Notes: a model not told the origin generated them from the sequence alone. Shown: positions 37,204 to 44,831, counted from the stretch's first letter. The stretch: 64,000 bases of DNA from an archaeon (GCA_016432545.1 CP066694.1:434001-498000); one strand, 5' to 3'. A program made the numbers and translations.

Positions 37204-39171
37204 TTGTCCGTGGCCTCCGGCGAGGTGCTGTGGGAGCCGGGCGAGTCCCAGAGGAGGGGCTCGAACATAGCGAAGTTCGCGGAGGAGCTCGGCAGGGAGT
37301 GCACCAGCGAGGAGACCTACCGGAAGCTCTGGCAGTGGTCGGTGGAGGACCTGGAAGGATTCTGGGGAGCGGTCTGGGAGTCCATGAAAGTCGAAGGCGG
37401 CGCGCCATACACCCGGGTCCTCGCGGAGAGGAAGATGCCGGGCGCCAGGTGGTTCCCAGGTGCGAGGCTCAACTACGCCCAGAGGGCACTGTCGGTCGGA
37501 GGCCCGGGGCCCGCGCTCGTGTGCGTCGACGAGGAAGGCGAAGCGGAGGAGGTGAGCTGGAGCCAGCTGAAGGCTGAGGTCGGAGCCGCCGCGGCGTGGC
37601 TCCGCGGAGCCGGGGTCGTCAAGGGCGACAGGGTGGCGGCATACCTTCCGAACGTCAAGGAGTCGGTGGTGGGCCTCCTCGCGACCGCAAGCCTAGGAGC
37701 TGTCTGGTCCAGCTGCTCTCCGGAGTTCGGGGCCCAGAGCGCAGGAGACAGGTTCAGGCAGATCGGACCCAGGGTGCTGCTCGCAGGGACCCAGTACTCT
37801 TACGGCGGTAAGCGCTTCGACAGGAGGGAGGCGGTCGAGGAGATCGCCGCTTCACTGCCGACCTTGGAGAGGACGGTCATCCTCCCTGGAGGGGAGGTCC
37901 CCGCGGGCCTCAGGGGAGGGACTGAGTGGGCGGAGCTTTCGGAGGCGCGGGGTACCCTCGAGTTCGAGCAGGTCCCCTTCGACCACCCTCTCTGGGTCCT
38001 CTACTCCTCCGGGACGACGGGCCTCCCGAAGGCCATCGTTCAGGGGCACGGGGGCATAGTGCTGGAGCACCTCAAGGCCCTCTCCCTCCACGTGGATGTG
38101 AGACCGACGGACCGATTCTTCTGGTTCACCACGACCGGTTGGATGATGTGGAACTTCCTGGCGGGGGGCCTTCTCTTGGGAGCGACGGTCGTTCTGTACG
38201 ACGGGAGCCCGACCTACCCTGACCACGGAGCCCTGTGGACTCTGGCGGAGAAGCATGAGGTCACGATCCTTGGGACGAGCGCTGCGCTCGTCGGCGCATG
38301 CATGAAGGCAGGAATCTCTCCTCGCTCGACGCACAGGCTCGGCGCGCTGAGGGAGGTAGGGTCCACAGGCTCGCCCCTCTCGCCCGAAGGCTTTCGCTGG
38401 GTCTACGAGGAAGTGAAGCGGGAGGTCTGGCTCGCCTCCATAAGCGGAGGGACGGACCTCTGCACTGAGTTCGTCGGCGGGTCGCCGGTCCTTCCGGTGA
38501 GGGCCGGGGAGCTGCAGTGCAGGTGCCTGGGGGCTAAGGTCGAGGCCTATGACGAAGGGGGGAGGCCGATCCTCGGCGGGACTGGCGAGCTGGTCATCTC
38601 GGAACCTATGCCGAGCATGCCGCTGTACTTCTGGGGGGACGAGGACGGGTCCAGGTACCGGGAGAGCTACTTCGCGGACTTCCCGGGGGTCTGGAGGCAC
38701 GGCGACTGGATAGAGGTCCTCCCGAGCGGCTCCTGCAGGATACTGGGACGGTCCGACGCGACCATCAAGAGGATGGGCGTCAGGATCGGCACGAGCGAGC
38801 TCTACAGGGTGGTCGAAGCGCTCCCGGAGGTCTATGATTCGCTGGCCGTGGACTTCGAACGAGGAGGGAAGGAGGAGATCCTGCTCTTCGTGGCCCTGAG
38901 GCCGGGGTCGAACCTGGACGCAGGGCTCGTCGAAAGGATCAAGGGTGCGGTCAGGAAGGACCTCTCCCCGAGGCACGTCCCCGACTGGGTCATCGAGGTC
39001 CCTTCGGTTCCCAGAACGATCAACGGGAAGAAGCTCGAAGTCCCGGTGAAGAAGATCATGATGGGGCAAGACGTTTCTGGGTCTCTGAGCCGGGGGTCCC
39101 TGGCAGACCCGGGGTCCGTCGACTTCTTCGTGGCTCTCGCGAGGAGGCTGGAGAGCGGCGGAAAACTTTGA
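37204..39171 (+). CDS. Acetoacetyl-CoA synthetase
   Basis: About 655 residues, TTG 37204 (GTG 37210 is next). The frame is open far upstream but that part is shadow of the thiolase. ANL-family AMP-forming ligase: P-loop LYSSGTTGLPKAIVQGHGG, ISGGTDLCTEF, HGDWIEVLPSGSCRILGRSDATIKRMGVRIGTSE, catalytic Lys near RTINGKKLEVPVKK. The LWQWSVEDLEGFWGAVWES and RWFPGARLNYAQRAL stretches are typical of acetoacetyl-CoA synthetase. Activates acetoacetate to the CoA thioester used by thiolase. Confidence 0.9.
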   Translation: MSVASGEVLWEPGESQRRGSNIAKFAEELGRECTSEETYRKLWQWSVEDLEGFWGAVWESMKVEGGAPYTRVLAERKMPGARWFPGARLNYAQRALSVGGPGPALVCVDEEGEAEEVSWSQLKAEVGAAAAWLRGAGVVKGDRVAAYLPNVKESVVGLLATASLGAVWSSCSPEFGAQSAGDRFRQIGPRVLLAGTQYSYGGKRFDRREAVEEIAASLPTLERTVILPGGEVPAGLRGGTEWAELSEARGTLEFEQVPFDHPLWVLYSSGTTGLPKAIVQGHGGIVLEHLKALSLHVDVRPTDRFFWFTTTGWMMWNFLAGGLLLGATVVLYDGSPTYPDHGALWTLAEKHEVTILGTSAALVGACMKAGISPRSTHRLGALREVGSTGSPLSPEGFRWVYEEVKREVWLASISGGTDLCTEFVGGSPVLPVRAGELQCRCLGAKVEAYDEGGRPILGGTGELVISEPMPSMPLYFWGDEDGSRYRESYFADFPGVWRHGDWIEVLPSGSCRILGRSDATIKRMGVRIGTSELYRVVEALPEVYDSLAVDFERGGKEEILLFVALRPGSNLDAGLVERIKGAVRKDLSPRHVPDWVIEVPSVPRTINGKKLEVPVKKIMMGQDVSGSLSRGSLADPGSVDFFVALARRLESGGKL

Positions 39172-39202
39172 AATGCGATGGCTGGGCAGGAGTGAAGCGC
39201 GG

Positions 39203-39712
39203 ATGAGCTCCAAGATCGCAAAGTACCCGGGGAAGGAGATGAGGATGGACGAGATCAAGGCAGGCAAGTTCCTGATGACCGGGTACGAGACGACCCTCAA
39301 GTATTCGTTCACCTCCGGGGTCGCGATAAGCAGGTTCCTGGACGGGCTCAAGGAAGGCCAGCTGTGGGCCAGGAAGTGCAACGTGTGCGGGAGGACGATG
39401 ATCCCTCCAAGGATGTACTGCGAGGAGGACTTCCGGCCGACCGACGAGTGGGTCCGCGTGAAGGACACTGGCAAGGTCAGCACCTTCTCGATCAGTTTCG
39501 TCAACAACGACGCCAGCAGGAGGAAGAAGCCGATCGTGGTCGCTGTCATAGAGATTGACGGAGCCTCGCCCGAGATGGGCATCCTGCACCTCATGGGAGA
39601 GATAAAGCCCGACAAGGTGCAGGTCGGGATGAAGGTGGAGGCGGTCTGGCTTCCCAAGGCTGAGAGGAAGGGGGCGATAACCGACATCGCCTACTTCAGG
39701 CCGAGGCGCTGA
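39203..39712 (+). CDS. DUF35 Zn-ribbon/OB-fold protein, thiolase partner (one zinc ligand altered)
   Basis: About 170 residues from ATG 39203; an ATG at 39173 in the same frame gives 179. Zn ribbon CNVCGRTMIPPRMYCEEDF has three cysteines and Asp at the fourth ligand position. An OB fold follows (GKVSTFSISFVNNDAS...). DUF35 proteins bind acyl-CoA and scaffold archaeal thiolase complexes. Next to a second DUF35 gene, matching the two thiolase genes upstream. Confidence 0.82.
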   Translation: MSSKIAKYPGKEMRMDEIKAGKFLMTGYETTLKYSFTSGVAISRFLDGLKEGQLWARKCNVCGRTMIPPRMYCEEDFRPTDEWVRVKDTGKVSTFSISFVNNDASRRKKPIVVAVIEIDGASPEMGILHLMGEIKPDKVQVGMKVEAVWLPKAERKGAITDIAYFRPRR

Positions 39713-39714
39713 AG

Positions 39715-40173
39715 TTGCCGCTCCGCGAGAGGATAGCGAGCGTCGACCGCCTGCGGGCATGGACTGACCAGATACCCCTGCACTACGAGTACTCGGCGGG
39801 CGTGGCGGGAGAGAAGTTCCTCCGCGCGCTCATCAAGGGCCGGATCCTTTCGTCGAAGTGCGCCAGGTGCGGGCGGTCTTACCTGCCGCCCAAGGCGTAC
39901 TGCACCAACTGCTACCTCGAGATCAGAGACTACGTCGAAGTGGGGCCAGCAGGAACGGTCTCGGCTGTGACCCAGAGTCACGTCGACTTCAGCGGCAGAC
40001 CCTCGAAGCCGAGGACCTTCGTCTTCGTGACATTCGCGGGAGTCCAGGGCGGGATCGTCCACTACGCGGCGGTGGAGGGGCTCAGGATAGGGTCGAGGGT
40101 GAGGGCGAGGTTCAAGGCTGAGTCGAAGAGGAAGGGGACGCTGCTGGACCTCGAAGGGTTCGAGAAGGCCTAG
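39715..40173 (+). CDS. DUF35 Zn-ribbon/OB-fold protein, thiolase partner
   Basis: 152 residues, TTG start 2 nt after the first DUF35 gene. Complete four-Cys ribbon CARCGRSYLPPKAYCTNC then OB fold (GPAGTVSAVTQSHVDF). Probably pairs with one of the two thiolases in the same operon. Ends 4 nt inside the convergent BCAT gene. Confidence 0.85.
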   Translation: MPLRERIASVDRLRAWTDQIPLHYEYSAGVAGEKFLRALIKGRILSSKCARCGRSYLPPKAYCTNCYLEIRDYVEVGPAGTVSAVTQSHVDFSGRPSKPRTFVFVTFAGVQGGIVHYAAVEGLRIGSRVRARFKAESKRKGTLLDLEGFEKA

Positions 40174-41093
40174 GCCTTCACAGGCGTCAGCCACTGGGAG
40201 TACCGCTTCACCTTCCCGTGGACGACCGAGTCGTAGAGCTTCTGTATCTTGTCAGTGATCGGAAAGCCGTTGTAGCCCACCTTCCTGCCGTCTACTTCTC
40301 TGATCTTTGCGATCCCGACCGCCGTGCCGCTGAAGAAGAGCTCGTCCGACGTGTAGAGCTCCTCCTTGGTGGAATCGTTCCTGTAGAACTTGACCTTGAG
40401 GTCGCGGGCGACCTGGATGACGGTGTCCCTCGTGATGCCTCTGAGGATCCCGGAGCTGGCTGGCGGCGTGCTCAGGATCTCGTCCTTGACGCGGAAGATG
40501 TTCTCCCCCGGTCCTTCGGCGACCATGCCATGGCTGTTGAGCATGATGGCTTCGTCGTATCCGGCCGCGATTGCCTCCATCTTCGCAAGAGCCGAGTTCG
40601 CGTAGTTGGCCGCACACTTCGCCTGTATGGGTAGCGCCCTGGAGTCTATCCTCACCCAGCTAGAGATCGTGGCCCTTACGCCCCTGTCTAGGGCCTGCTG
40701 CCCGAGGTAGGGGCCCCACTCCCACGGGGCTATCGCGACCGAAATCTTGTTCTTGAGAGGGTTGAGCCCCATCTCGCCGTATCCGGTGTAGGCGATCGGC
40801 CTCAGGTAGCAGTCGCTGACTTTGTTCCGGGCGACCAGCTCGACACACGCCTCCTTGAGCTCCTTTGCCGAGAAACCAACGTCCATCCGGTAGATCTTGG
40901 CGCTGTTGAGAAATCTCTCCAGGTGGTCACCAAGCCGGAAGACCGCAGGGCCCGAAGGGGTCGAGAAGCATCGTATGCCTTCGAAGACTGCGTACCCGTA
41001 GTGGAGAGCGTGGGTCAGGATGTGGATCTTGGCGTCGGCCCAATCGACGAACTTGCCGTCCATCCATATCTCGCTGAGGGCCTTCATCGGCAT
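40170..41093 (-). CDS. ilvE: Branched-chain amino-acid aminotransferase
   Basis: 307 residues from ATG 41093 (frame continues to GTG 41111). The start is set by a TAAATACC box (41113-41120), about 23-30 nt away. Class IV PLP enzyme: IWMDGKFVDWADAKIHILTHALHYGYAVFEGIR, PLP Lys in RALPIQAKCAANYANSALAKMEA, GPGENIFRVKDEIL, LRGITRDTVI. Last step of Val/Leu/Ile synthesis or first of their breakdown. A mobile element is inserted 42 bp upstream of this start (41135). Confidence 0.93.
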   Translation of the reverse strand: MPMKALSEIWMDGKFVDWADAKIHILTHALHYGYAVFEGIRCFSTPSGPAVFRLGDHLERFLNSAKIYRMDVGFSAKELKEACVELVARNKVSDCYLRPIAYTGYGEMGLNPLKNKISVAIAPWEWGPYLGQQALDRGVRATISSWVRIDSRALPIQAKCAANYANSALAKMEAIAAGYDEAIMLNSHGMVAEGPGENIFRVKDEILSTPPASSGILRGITRDTVIQVARDLKVKFYRNDSTKEELYTSDELFFSGTAVGIAKIREVDGRKVGYNGFPITDKIQKLYDSVVHGKVKRYSQWLTPVKA

Positions 41094-41126
41094 GTGGCCG
41101 CCGAGGTCCACGGTATTTAGGGATGC

Positions 41127-41134
41127 CTTTGCTC
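41127..41134. repeat. Left target-site duplication of element 1 (CTTTGCTC)
   Basis: CTTTGCTC immediately outside the left inverted repeat; an identical copy lies at 43600-43607. An 8-bp duplication is the length produced by IS6/IS26-family transposases. Confidence 0.9.
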
Positions 41135-41162
41135 GGTTCTGGGTAGTAGTCCTCGGTTGCTC
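41135..41162. repeat. Left terminal inverted repeat of element 1
   Basis: Starts GGTTCTGGG and ends GTTGCTC. The complement of the right end (43575-43599) starts GGTTCTGGG and ends GTTGCTC. The middle differs by a few bases and by 3 nt in length. The GGnnCTG start recalls IS26 ends (GGCACTGTTGCAAA). Confidence 0.85.
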
Positions 41163-41238
41163 GACAAAAATCGTCTCGGTGTGTAATGTCGGTTGCTGGC
41201 GATATGTCTATTTCATTCCCTTTGGTCGGGATGGAAAG

Positions 41239-41976
41239 TTGAGAGGGCCAAGAATCGTCGGAGTCGTGGTCATCCTCTGCCTGCTCACCATCGCGAATCT
41301 TCCCCAGACTGTGAACGGCCAAACTACCCCTTGGATTGACAAGAATGCGGCTACAGAGTATGCGACCAATCTCATCGATAACCTCAACACTCTTGTTGTT
41401 GAGAAATACGGGCAGTATCCCAACTCGACCGTAGCAAAAGCGTTTCCCCTCTTCCACGAATCCCACGATTCCTTCAACGTGACTGTGGTAAGGTGGAGTC
41501 TGATTCACCCTGACCTTGCGACTTTTCTCTTCACCCACATCGCTTCCGATACACCGCAGGTCTACATCAAAAACACCACTTTCCTCGACATGCTCCTCCC
41601 AGGAAAAGGGGCAAACTCGACATTCGTCGTTAACTGCCCAACTTGCCAGTATGGGTTCGATTCTTACTTCAGCAAGGATGACTTCCGCTCCAAGGTCACT
41701 TTCATCCCACTCGTCTGGGTTGCCTACACTTCCTCTGGCGAGATGAATAATCCATTGGAGGTCTCTGCCTCGGTCGCCCACTTCCTCTTCGACAAAGAAC
41801 AGACAGCCCTGTTGAACACGACCTCGACCGCTCAAAGAGGCCCTTCTGACATCTTTACCCCACTGAATGACCTCGTGACCATCATAGTCCTCGTTACTGT
41901 CATCGGGGGGGCTATCGGGGCGTATCGAAACAAGAGCGTGAGACAGAAGGTCGAGAAGTGGTGGCATGGCGGTTAG
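41239..41976 (+). CDS. Element 1 cargo: secreted or C-terminally anchored protein, unknown function
   Basis: 245 residues from TTG 41239; the open frame extends upstream into ilvE and the inverted repeat, which is not plausible. Signal peptide RGPRIVGVVVILCLLTIANL...VNGQ, then an extracellular region rich in N-x-S/T sequons with a CPTC motif (VVNCPTCQYGFDSYF), then a C-terminal helix (LNDLVTIIVLVTVIGGAIGAY) and basic tail. So an outside-facing, membrane-anchored protein. No relation to the cargo of element 2. Function not recognised. Confidence 0.65.
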   Translation: MRGPRIVGVVVILCLLTIANLPQTVNGQTTPWIDKNAATEYATNLIDNLNTLVVEKYGQYPNSTVAKAFPLFHESHDSFNVTVVRWSLIHPDLATFLFTHIASDTPQVYIKNTTFLDMLLPGKGANSTFVVNCPTCQYGFDSYFSKDDFRSKVTFIPLVWVAYTSSGEMNNPLEVSASVAHFLFDKEQTALLNTTSTAQRGPSDIFTPLNDLVTIIVLVTVIGGAIGAYRNKSVRQKVEKWWHGG

Positions 41977-42063
41977 GGCGACCTCAACAGAATCAGCATG
42001 ACCACCGCTAACACTAAGACTACCAATAGAGTGGTTCGGAGGACCAGTCGCTCTTCCTTCAGT
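41973..42063 (-). other. Short open frame with coiled coil and C-terminal membrane helix after the RHH gene
   Basis: In the frame ending at 41973, the codons after the RHH stop read ELKEERLVLRTTLLVVLVLAVVMLILLRSP: a charged helix then a hydrophobic helix. The frame is open back to ATG 42248, but over 42064-42223 it shadows the RHH gene. Possible expression from CTG 42063, which overlaps the RHH stop (CTGA), is inference. Element 2 has no counterpart. Confidence 0.3.
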
Positions 42064-42223
42064 TCCCTGATTTCGTCCTGAAGTATTCGCTCACGATTAT
42101 CCTGACCACTTCGGGAACCGTCGCTATCCTCCTGACCTTCCGCTCCTCCTCCAGCCCTTTCATCATCTCGTGGGTCATGGCGACGGTTATCTTCGGGGTC
42201 GCTTGCTTGGGCGTTCCTATCAC
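42059..42223 (-). CDS. Ribbon-helix-helix (CopG/Arc-like) protein of element 1
   Basis: 54 residues, GTG 42223. KITVAMTHEMMKGLEEERKVRRIATVPEVVRIIVSEYF: a beta strand (KITVAM) then two helices, as in CopG/Arc repressors. It is confirmed by the element 2 homologue, which shares TVAMT, the E-x-R-K-x-R-R core, and P-E-x-x-R-x-I-V-S-E. A TATA box ATTATAAG on the minus strand (42256-42263) puts the transcript start about 10 nt before the GTG. Probably an autorepressor of the divergent promoters; target is inference. Confidence 0.7.
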   Translation of the reverse strand: MIGTPKQATPKITVAMTHEMMKGLEEERKVRRIATVPEVVRIIVSEYFRTKSGN

Positions 42224-42304
42224 CTCCTATGCGGGCATTAGGTGGCATAGGAAGGCTTATAATGGTATTGGTGGTATAGGACGGTGTTAGGTGGCATAAG
42301 ATGG
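42216..42304. promoter_or_regulatory. Operator region with three GGTGGYATARG iterons between RHH and microprotein genes
   Basis: Direct copies at 42241-42251 (GGTGGCATAGG), 42270-42280 (GGTGGTATAGG) and 42290-42300 (GGTGGCATAAG). The flanking 18-bp repeat TTAGGTGGCATA(G/A)GA(A/T)GG lies at 42238-42255 and 42287-42304. Inverted CCTATGC at 42226-42232. The first copy lies between the RHH TATA box and start; the second holds the TATA of the microprotein transcript; the third abuts its ATG. Fits autorepression of both promoters. Confidence 0.6.
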
Positions 42305-42408
42305 CAAGCCTCGAACAAATGCGGGAAGAAATGGGAGCGGACGAATTTGCCGAGTTTCTTGAGGCAGAGGAGTCCCGAAGGGAACTGATGTCGGAGTCGT
42401 GGGACTGA
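42301..42408 (+). CDS. 35-residue microprotein preceding the transposase (element 1)
   Basis: ATG 42301 to TGA 42408, one nucleotide before the transposase ATG. Highly acidic helix with an EQMREEMGADEFAEFLEAEE core. Element 2 has a 29-residue homologue at the same place (EQARLEMDSDDFEAWAQFQE), with conserved E-Q, R-x-E-M, D-x-F, E-S-x-R-E. Conservation of frame and position supports translation. Possibly a transposition regulator or translational coupler; unknown. Confidence 0.6.
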   Translation: MASLEQMREEMGADEFAEFLEAEESRRELMSESWD

Positions 42409-42409
42409 G

Positions 42410-43576
42410 ATGAGCGACCCCCACGACCAGAACAGGATAAGCGAAGAGAGGCGAGACCGTGGCCTCCTAATCGCCCGAGCAGAGGGCCAAGTCCGAAGAA
42501 TCTGGGACGGGCTTTACTTCGTCCGGTCGCAATCAGGTCAAGGGGAGTATCAGGTCTCGCAGAAGGGCGGGAGGTGGGTCTGCTCATGCCCCGACTTCGC
42601 CAACCGATACACGCGCTGTAAGCACATCTGGGCCGTTGAGATTAGCATGAGGATACGAAAAACGGTGGACGGGCAGAGGACAATCGCCGAGGTATCGGTC
42701 TCCGAGTGTTTCTTCTGCCACTCGCAGACTCTCAAAAAGTCTGGAATCCGAAGGAACAGGAGCGGGGACATCCAGAGGTTCGCGTGCCTCGTCTGTCACC
42801 GAACCTTCTCGGTGAATGTGGGCTTTGAACGCATGAAACACAATCCGAAGGCGATAACGATGGCCCTCCAACTCTACTTTAGCGGGGAAAGCCTTCGAAA
42901 TACTCAGAAGGCCCTCAGACTCCTCGGCGTGGAAATCACGCACAAGACAGTCCTGAATTGGATTCGGAAGTATGTGGCCCTGATGGGAAGGTATCTCGAC
43001 CAGATTACGCCTGATGTGGGAGAGAAGTGGAGAGCGGATGAGGTCTATGTCAAGTTCCGAGGCGATATGAAATACCTCTACGCGATGATGGACGACGAGA
43101 CCCGCTTCTGGATAGCGCAACAGGTCGCGGACACGAAATACACGGCAGACATCAGGCCCCTCTTCGCTCAAGCCAAGGAGCGAGCGGGGAAGGTTCCCCT
43201 CGTCCTGATAACGGATGGAGGCCGACACTTCAACAAGCCGTTCAAGCGGGAGTTTCAGTCCACCGACCGCTACTCCCAGCACGTCGCGGACATCACCCTC
43301 AGAGGCAAAGTCCACAACAACAAGATGGAGAGGATGAACGGTGAGGTTCGAGACCGAGAAAAGACCATGCGGGGCCTCAAGAGGACGGACACTCCGATAC
43401 TCAAGGGCCTCCAAATCTACCACAACTTCGTAAGACCCCACGAGTCCTTGAACGGAGAGACTCCTGCCGACCGAGCGGGAATCAGAGTCGAAGGGAGAGA
43501 TAAGTTCCTGACCCTGATTCAGAACGCGAGCAGGGCCAGAGCAACCGAGATTACACAGAAGCAGGGGACACTTTGA
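42410..43576 (+). CDS. IS6/IS26-like DDE transposase with N-terminal SWIM and zinc-ribbon domains
   Basis: 388 residues. SWIM zinc finger C58-x-C60-x9-C70-x-H72; zinc ribbon C100-x2-C103...C126-x2-C129; HTH (SLRNTQKALRLLGVEITHKTVLNWIRKY, 161-188); DDE core D210 (KWRADEVYVK), D269 (LITDGG), E306 in NNKMERMNGEVRDREK, then YHNFVRPHESLNG. The catalytic core and the NN-x2-E spacing match IS26-family enzymes, which normally lack a SWIM domain. The stop lies in the right inverted repeat. Frame intact. Confidence 0.9.
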   Translation: MSDPHDQNRISEERRDRGLLIARAEGQVRRIWDGLYFVRSQSGQGEYQVSQKGGRWVCSCPDFANRYTRCKHIWAVEISMRIRKTVDGQRTIAEVSVSECFFCHSQTLKKSGIRRNRSGDIQRFACLVCHRTFSVNVGFERMKHNPKAITMALQLYFSGESLRNTQKALRLLGVEITHKTVLNWIRKYVALMGRYLDQITPDVGEKWRADEVYVKFRGDMKYLYAMMDDETRFWIAQQVADTKYTADIRPLFAQAKERAGKVPLVLITDGGRHFNKPFKREFQSTDRYSQHVADITLRGKVHNNKMERMNGEVRDREKTMRGLKRTDTPILKGLQIYHNFVRPHESLNGETPADRAGIRVEGRDKFLTLIQNASRARATEITQKQGTL

Positions 43577-43599
43577 GCAACAGTCAATTTCCCAGAACC
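43575..43599. repeat. Right terminal inverted repeat of element 1
   Basis: GAGCAACAGTCAATTTCCCAGAACC; its complement starts GGTTCTGGG and ends GTTGCTC like the left end. The transposase stop codon overlaps its first bases. Confidence 0.85.
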
Positions 43600-43607
43600 C
43601 TTTGCTC
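43600..43607. repeat. Right target-site duplication of element 1 (CTTTGCTC)
   Basis: Perfect copy of the 8 bases at 41127-41134. Confidence 0.9.
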
Positions 43608-43620
43608 ATCGCAACGAGCG

Positions 43621-43629
43621 ATTTATTAT
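43621..43629 (+). promoter_or_regulatory. TATA box of the thiolase gene
   Basis: ATTTATTAT, centred about 27 nt before the ATG at 43653. It lies 14 bp outside element 1, so the insertion left the core promoter intact. Confidence 0.55.
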
Positions 43630-43652
43630 CGCCAGTTGACGACGCCGCGCCG

Positions 43653-44831
43653 ATGTCGGATCCTGTCATCATCTCGGCCTGCAGGACCCCGATCGGCAAG
43701 TTCGGTAAGAGCCTGTTGGGCGTTGGAGCTCCCAAGCTCGGCTCGCTCGTGGTCCAGGAGGCGATGCGCAGGGCAAAGGTCCGCCCGGCCGACGTGGACG
43801 AGGTCCTCTTCGGGAACGTTGTCTCCGCGGGTCTTGGTCAGAACCCCGCCAGGCAGGTCGCGATCGGGGCAGGCATCCCCTTCGCGGTGGGGTCGGTTAC
43901 GATCAACAAGGTCTGCGGCTCGGGCCTGAAGGCTGCGATGCTCGCGGCCCAGTCGATCAAGGCGGGAGACAACGAGGTCGTGGTCGCCGGAGGGATGGAG
44001 AGCATGAGCAACGCGCCCTACCTCATGAGGGGCGCCAGGTGGGGGGTCAAGTTTGGGGAGGCGAGGCTTCTCGACGCAATGATCGCCGACGGCCTCTGGG
44101 ACGCCTATCACGGATACCACATGGGGATCACTGGAGAGATGGTCGCCAAGAAGTTCGGGATTTCGAGGAAGGACGCGGACGAGTTCGCGTACGGGAGCCA
44201 CAGGAAGGCAGCGAGGGCAACCGAGGATGGGACCTTCTCCGAGGAGATAGTCAAAGTGGAGGTGCAGAGAGAGGGGGGCGAGACTATCCAGTTCGCAGCC
44301 GACGAGTGCGTCAGGGGGGACACCACAATGGAGAAGCTCGGGAGGTTGAAGCCGGTCTTCAAGGAGGGCGGGGTCTTGACGGCTGGCAACTCGTCCCAGC
44401 TCAGCGACGGGGCCGCCGCAGTGGTCGTCGCGTCAGAGGAGGCTGCGGATAGGCTGGGCGCGAAGCCCCTGGCGAGGATCAGGGCCTACGGGACTGGCGG
44501 GCTCGAGCCGGCAAGGGTGATGGAAGCCCCCATCCCGACCACGAAGGCGCTCTTGAAGAAGGAGAAGATGAGCATCGGGGACATCGACCTCGTAGAGCAC
44601 AACGAAGCCTACTCCACGGCGTCGATAGCGGTCCGGAGGGCGCTGGGGGTGGAGGAGGAGAAGTTCAACATCAGCGGGGGAGCGGTAGCCCTCGGGCACC
44701 CCATCGGCTGCAGCGGGGCGAGGGTCTTGACGACTCTGCTCTACGGGCTGAAGAAGACGGGCGGGAAGACGGGCCTCGCGACGCTCTGCCTCGGCGGGGG
44801 CAACGCGGTCTCGATGATCATCGAGAGGTAG
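43653..44831 (+). CDS. Acetyl-CoA acetyltransferase (thiolase) with complete active site
   Basis: 392 residues from ATG 43653, 27 nt after a TATA box; the frame upstream is spurious. Active site complete: TINKVCGSGLKAAM (nucleophile Cys), EHNEAYSTASIAVRRAL, ALGHPIGCSGARV (His and second Cys). Forms or cleaves acetoacetyl-CoA or longer 3-ketoacyl-CoA. Contrast with the degenerate thiolase pair at 34.9-37.2 kb. Its 3' end overlaps the convergent acyl-CoA ligase gene by 14 nt. Confidence 0.95.
   Translation: MSDPVIISACRTPIGKFGKSLLGVGAPKLGSLVVQEAMRRAKVRPADVDEVLFGNVVSAGLGQNPARQVAIGAGIPFAVGSVTINKVCGSGLKAAMLAAQSIKAGDNEVVVAGGMESMSNAPYLMRGARWGVKFGEARLLDAMIADGLWDAYHGYHMGITGEMVAKKFGISRKDADEFAYGSHRKAARATEDGTFSEEIVKVEVQREGGETIQFAADECVRGDTTMEKLGRLKPVFKEGGVLTAGNSSQLSDGAAAVVVASEEAADRLGAKPLARIRAYGTGGLEPARVMEAPIPTTKALLKKEKMSIGDIDLVEHNEAYSTASIAVRRALGVEEEKFNISGGAVALGHPIGCSGARVLTTLLYGLKKTGGKTGLATLCLGGGNAVSMIIER

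Larger units (their letters stand above)
41135..43599 (+). mobile_element. Composite insertion element 1: cargo, RHH, microprotein, SWIM-DDE transposase
   Basis: 2465 bp bounded by imperfect inverted repeats and an 8-bp duplication. It carries, left to right: a secreted/anchored cargo protein (+), a ribbon-helix-helix gene (-), an operator region, a microprotein (+) and the transposase (+). Base composition is lower in GC than the neighbours. Inserted between ilvE and a thiolase gene without removing the ilvE TATA box. The transposase frame is intact, so the copy may be active. A related element is at 50689-53122. Confidence 0.9.

Noticed and set aside
41020-41238. Upstream part of the cargo 1 frame
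   Set aside because: Overlaps ilvE and the inverted repeat; the signal peptide begins at TTG 41239.
42249-42587. Minus-strand frame upstream of 42248
   Set aside because: Antisense to the transposase, Ser/Arg-rich low complexity, not conserved in element 2.
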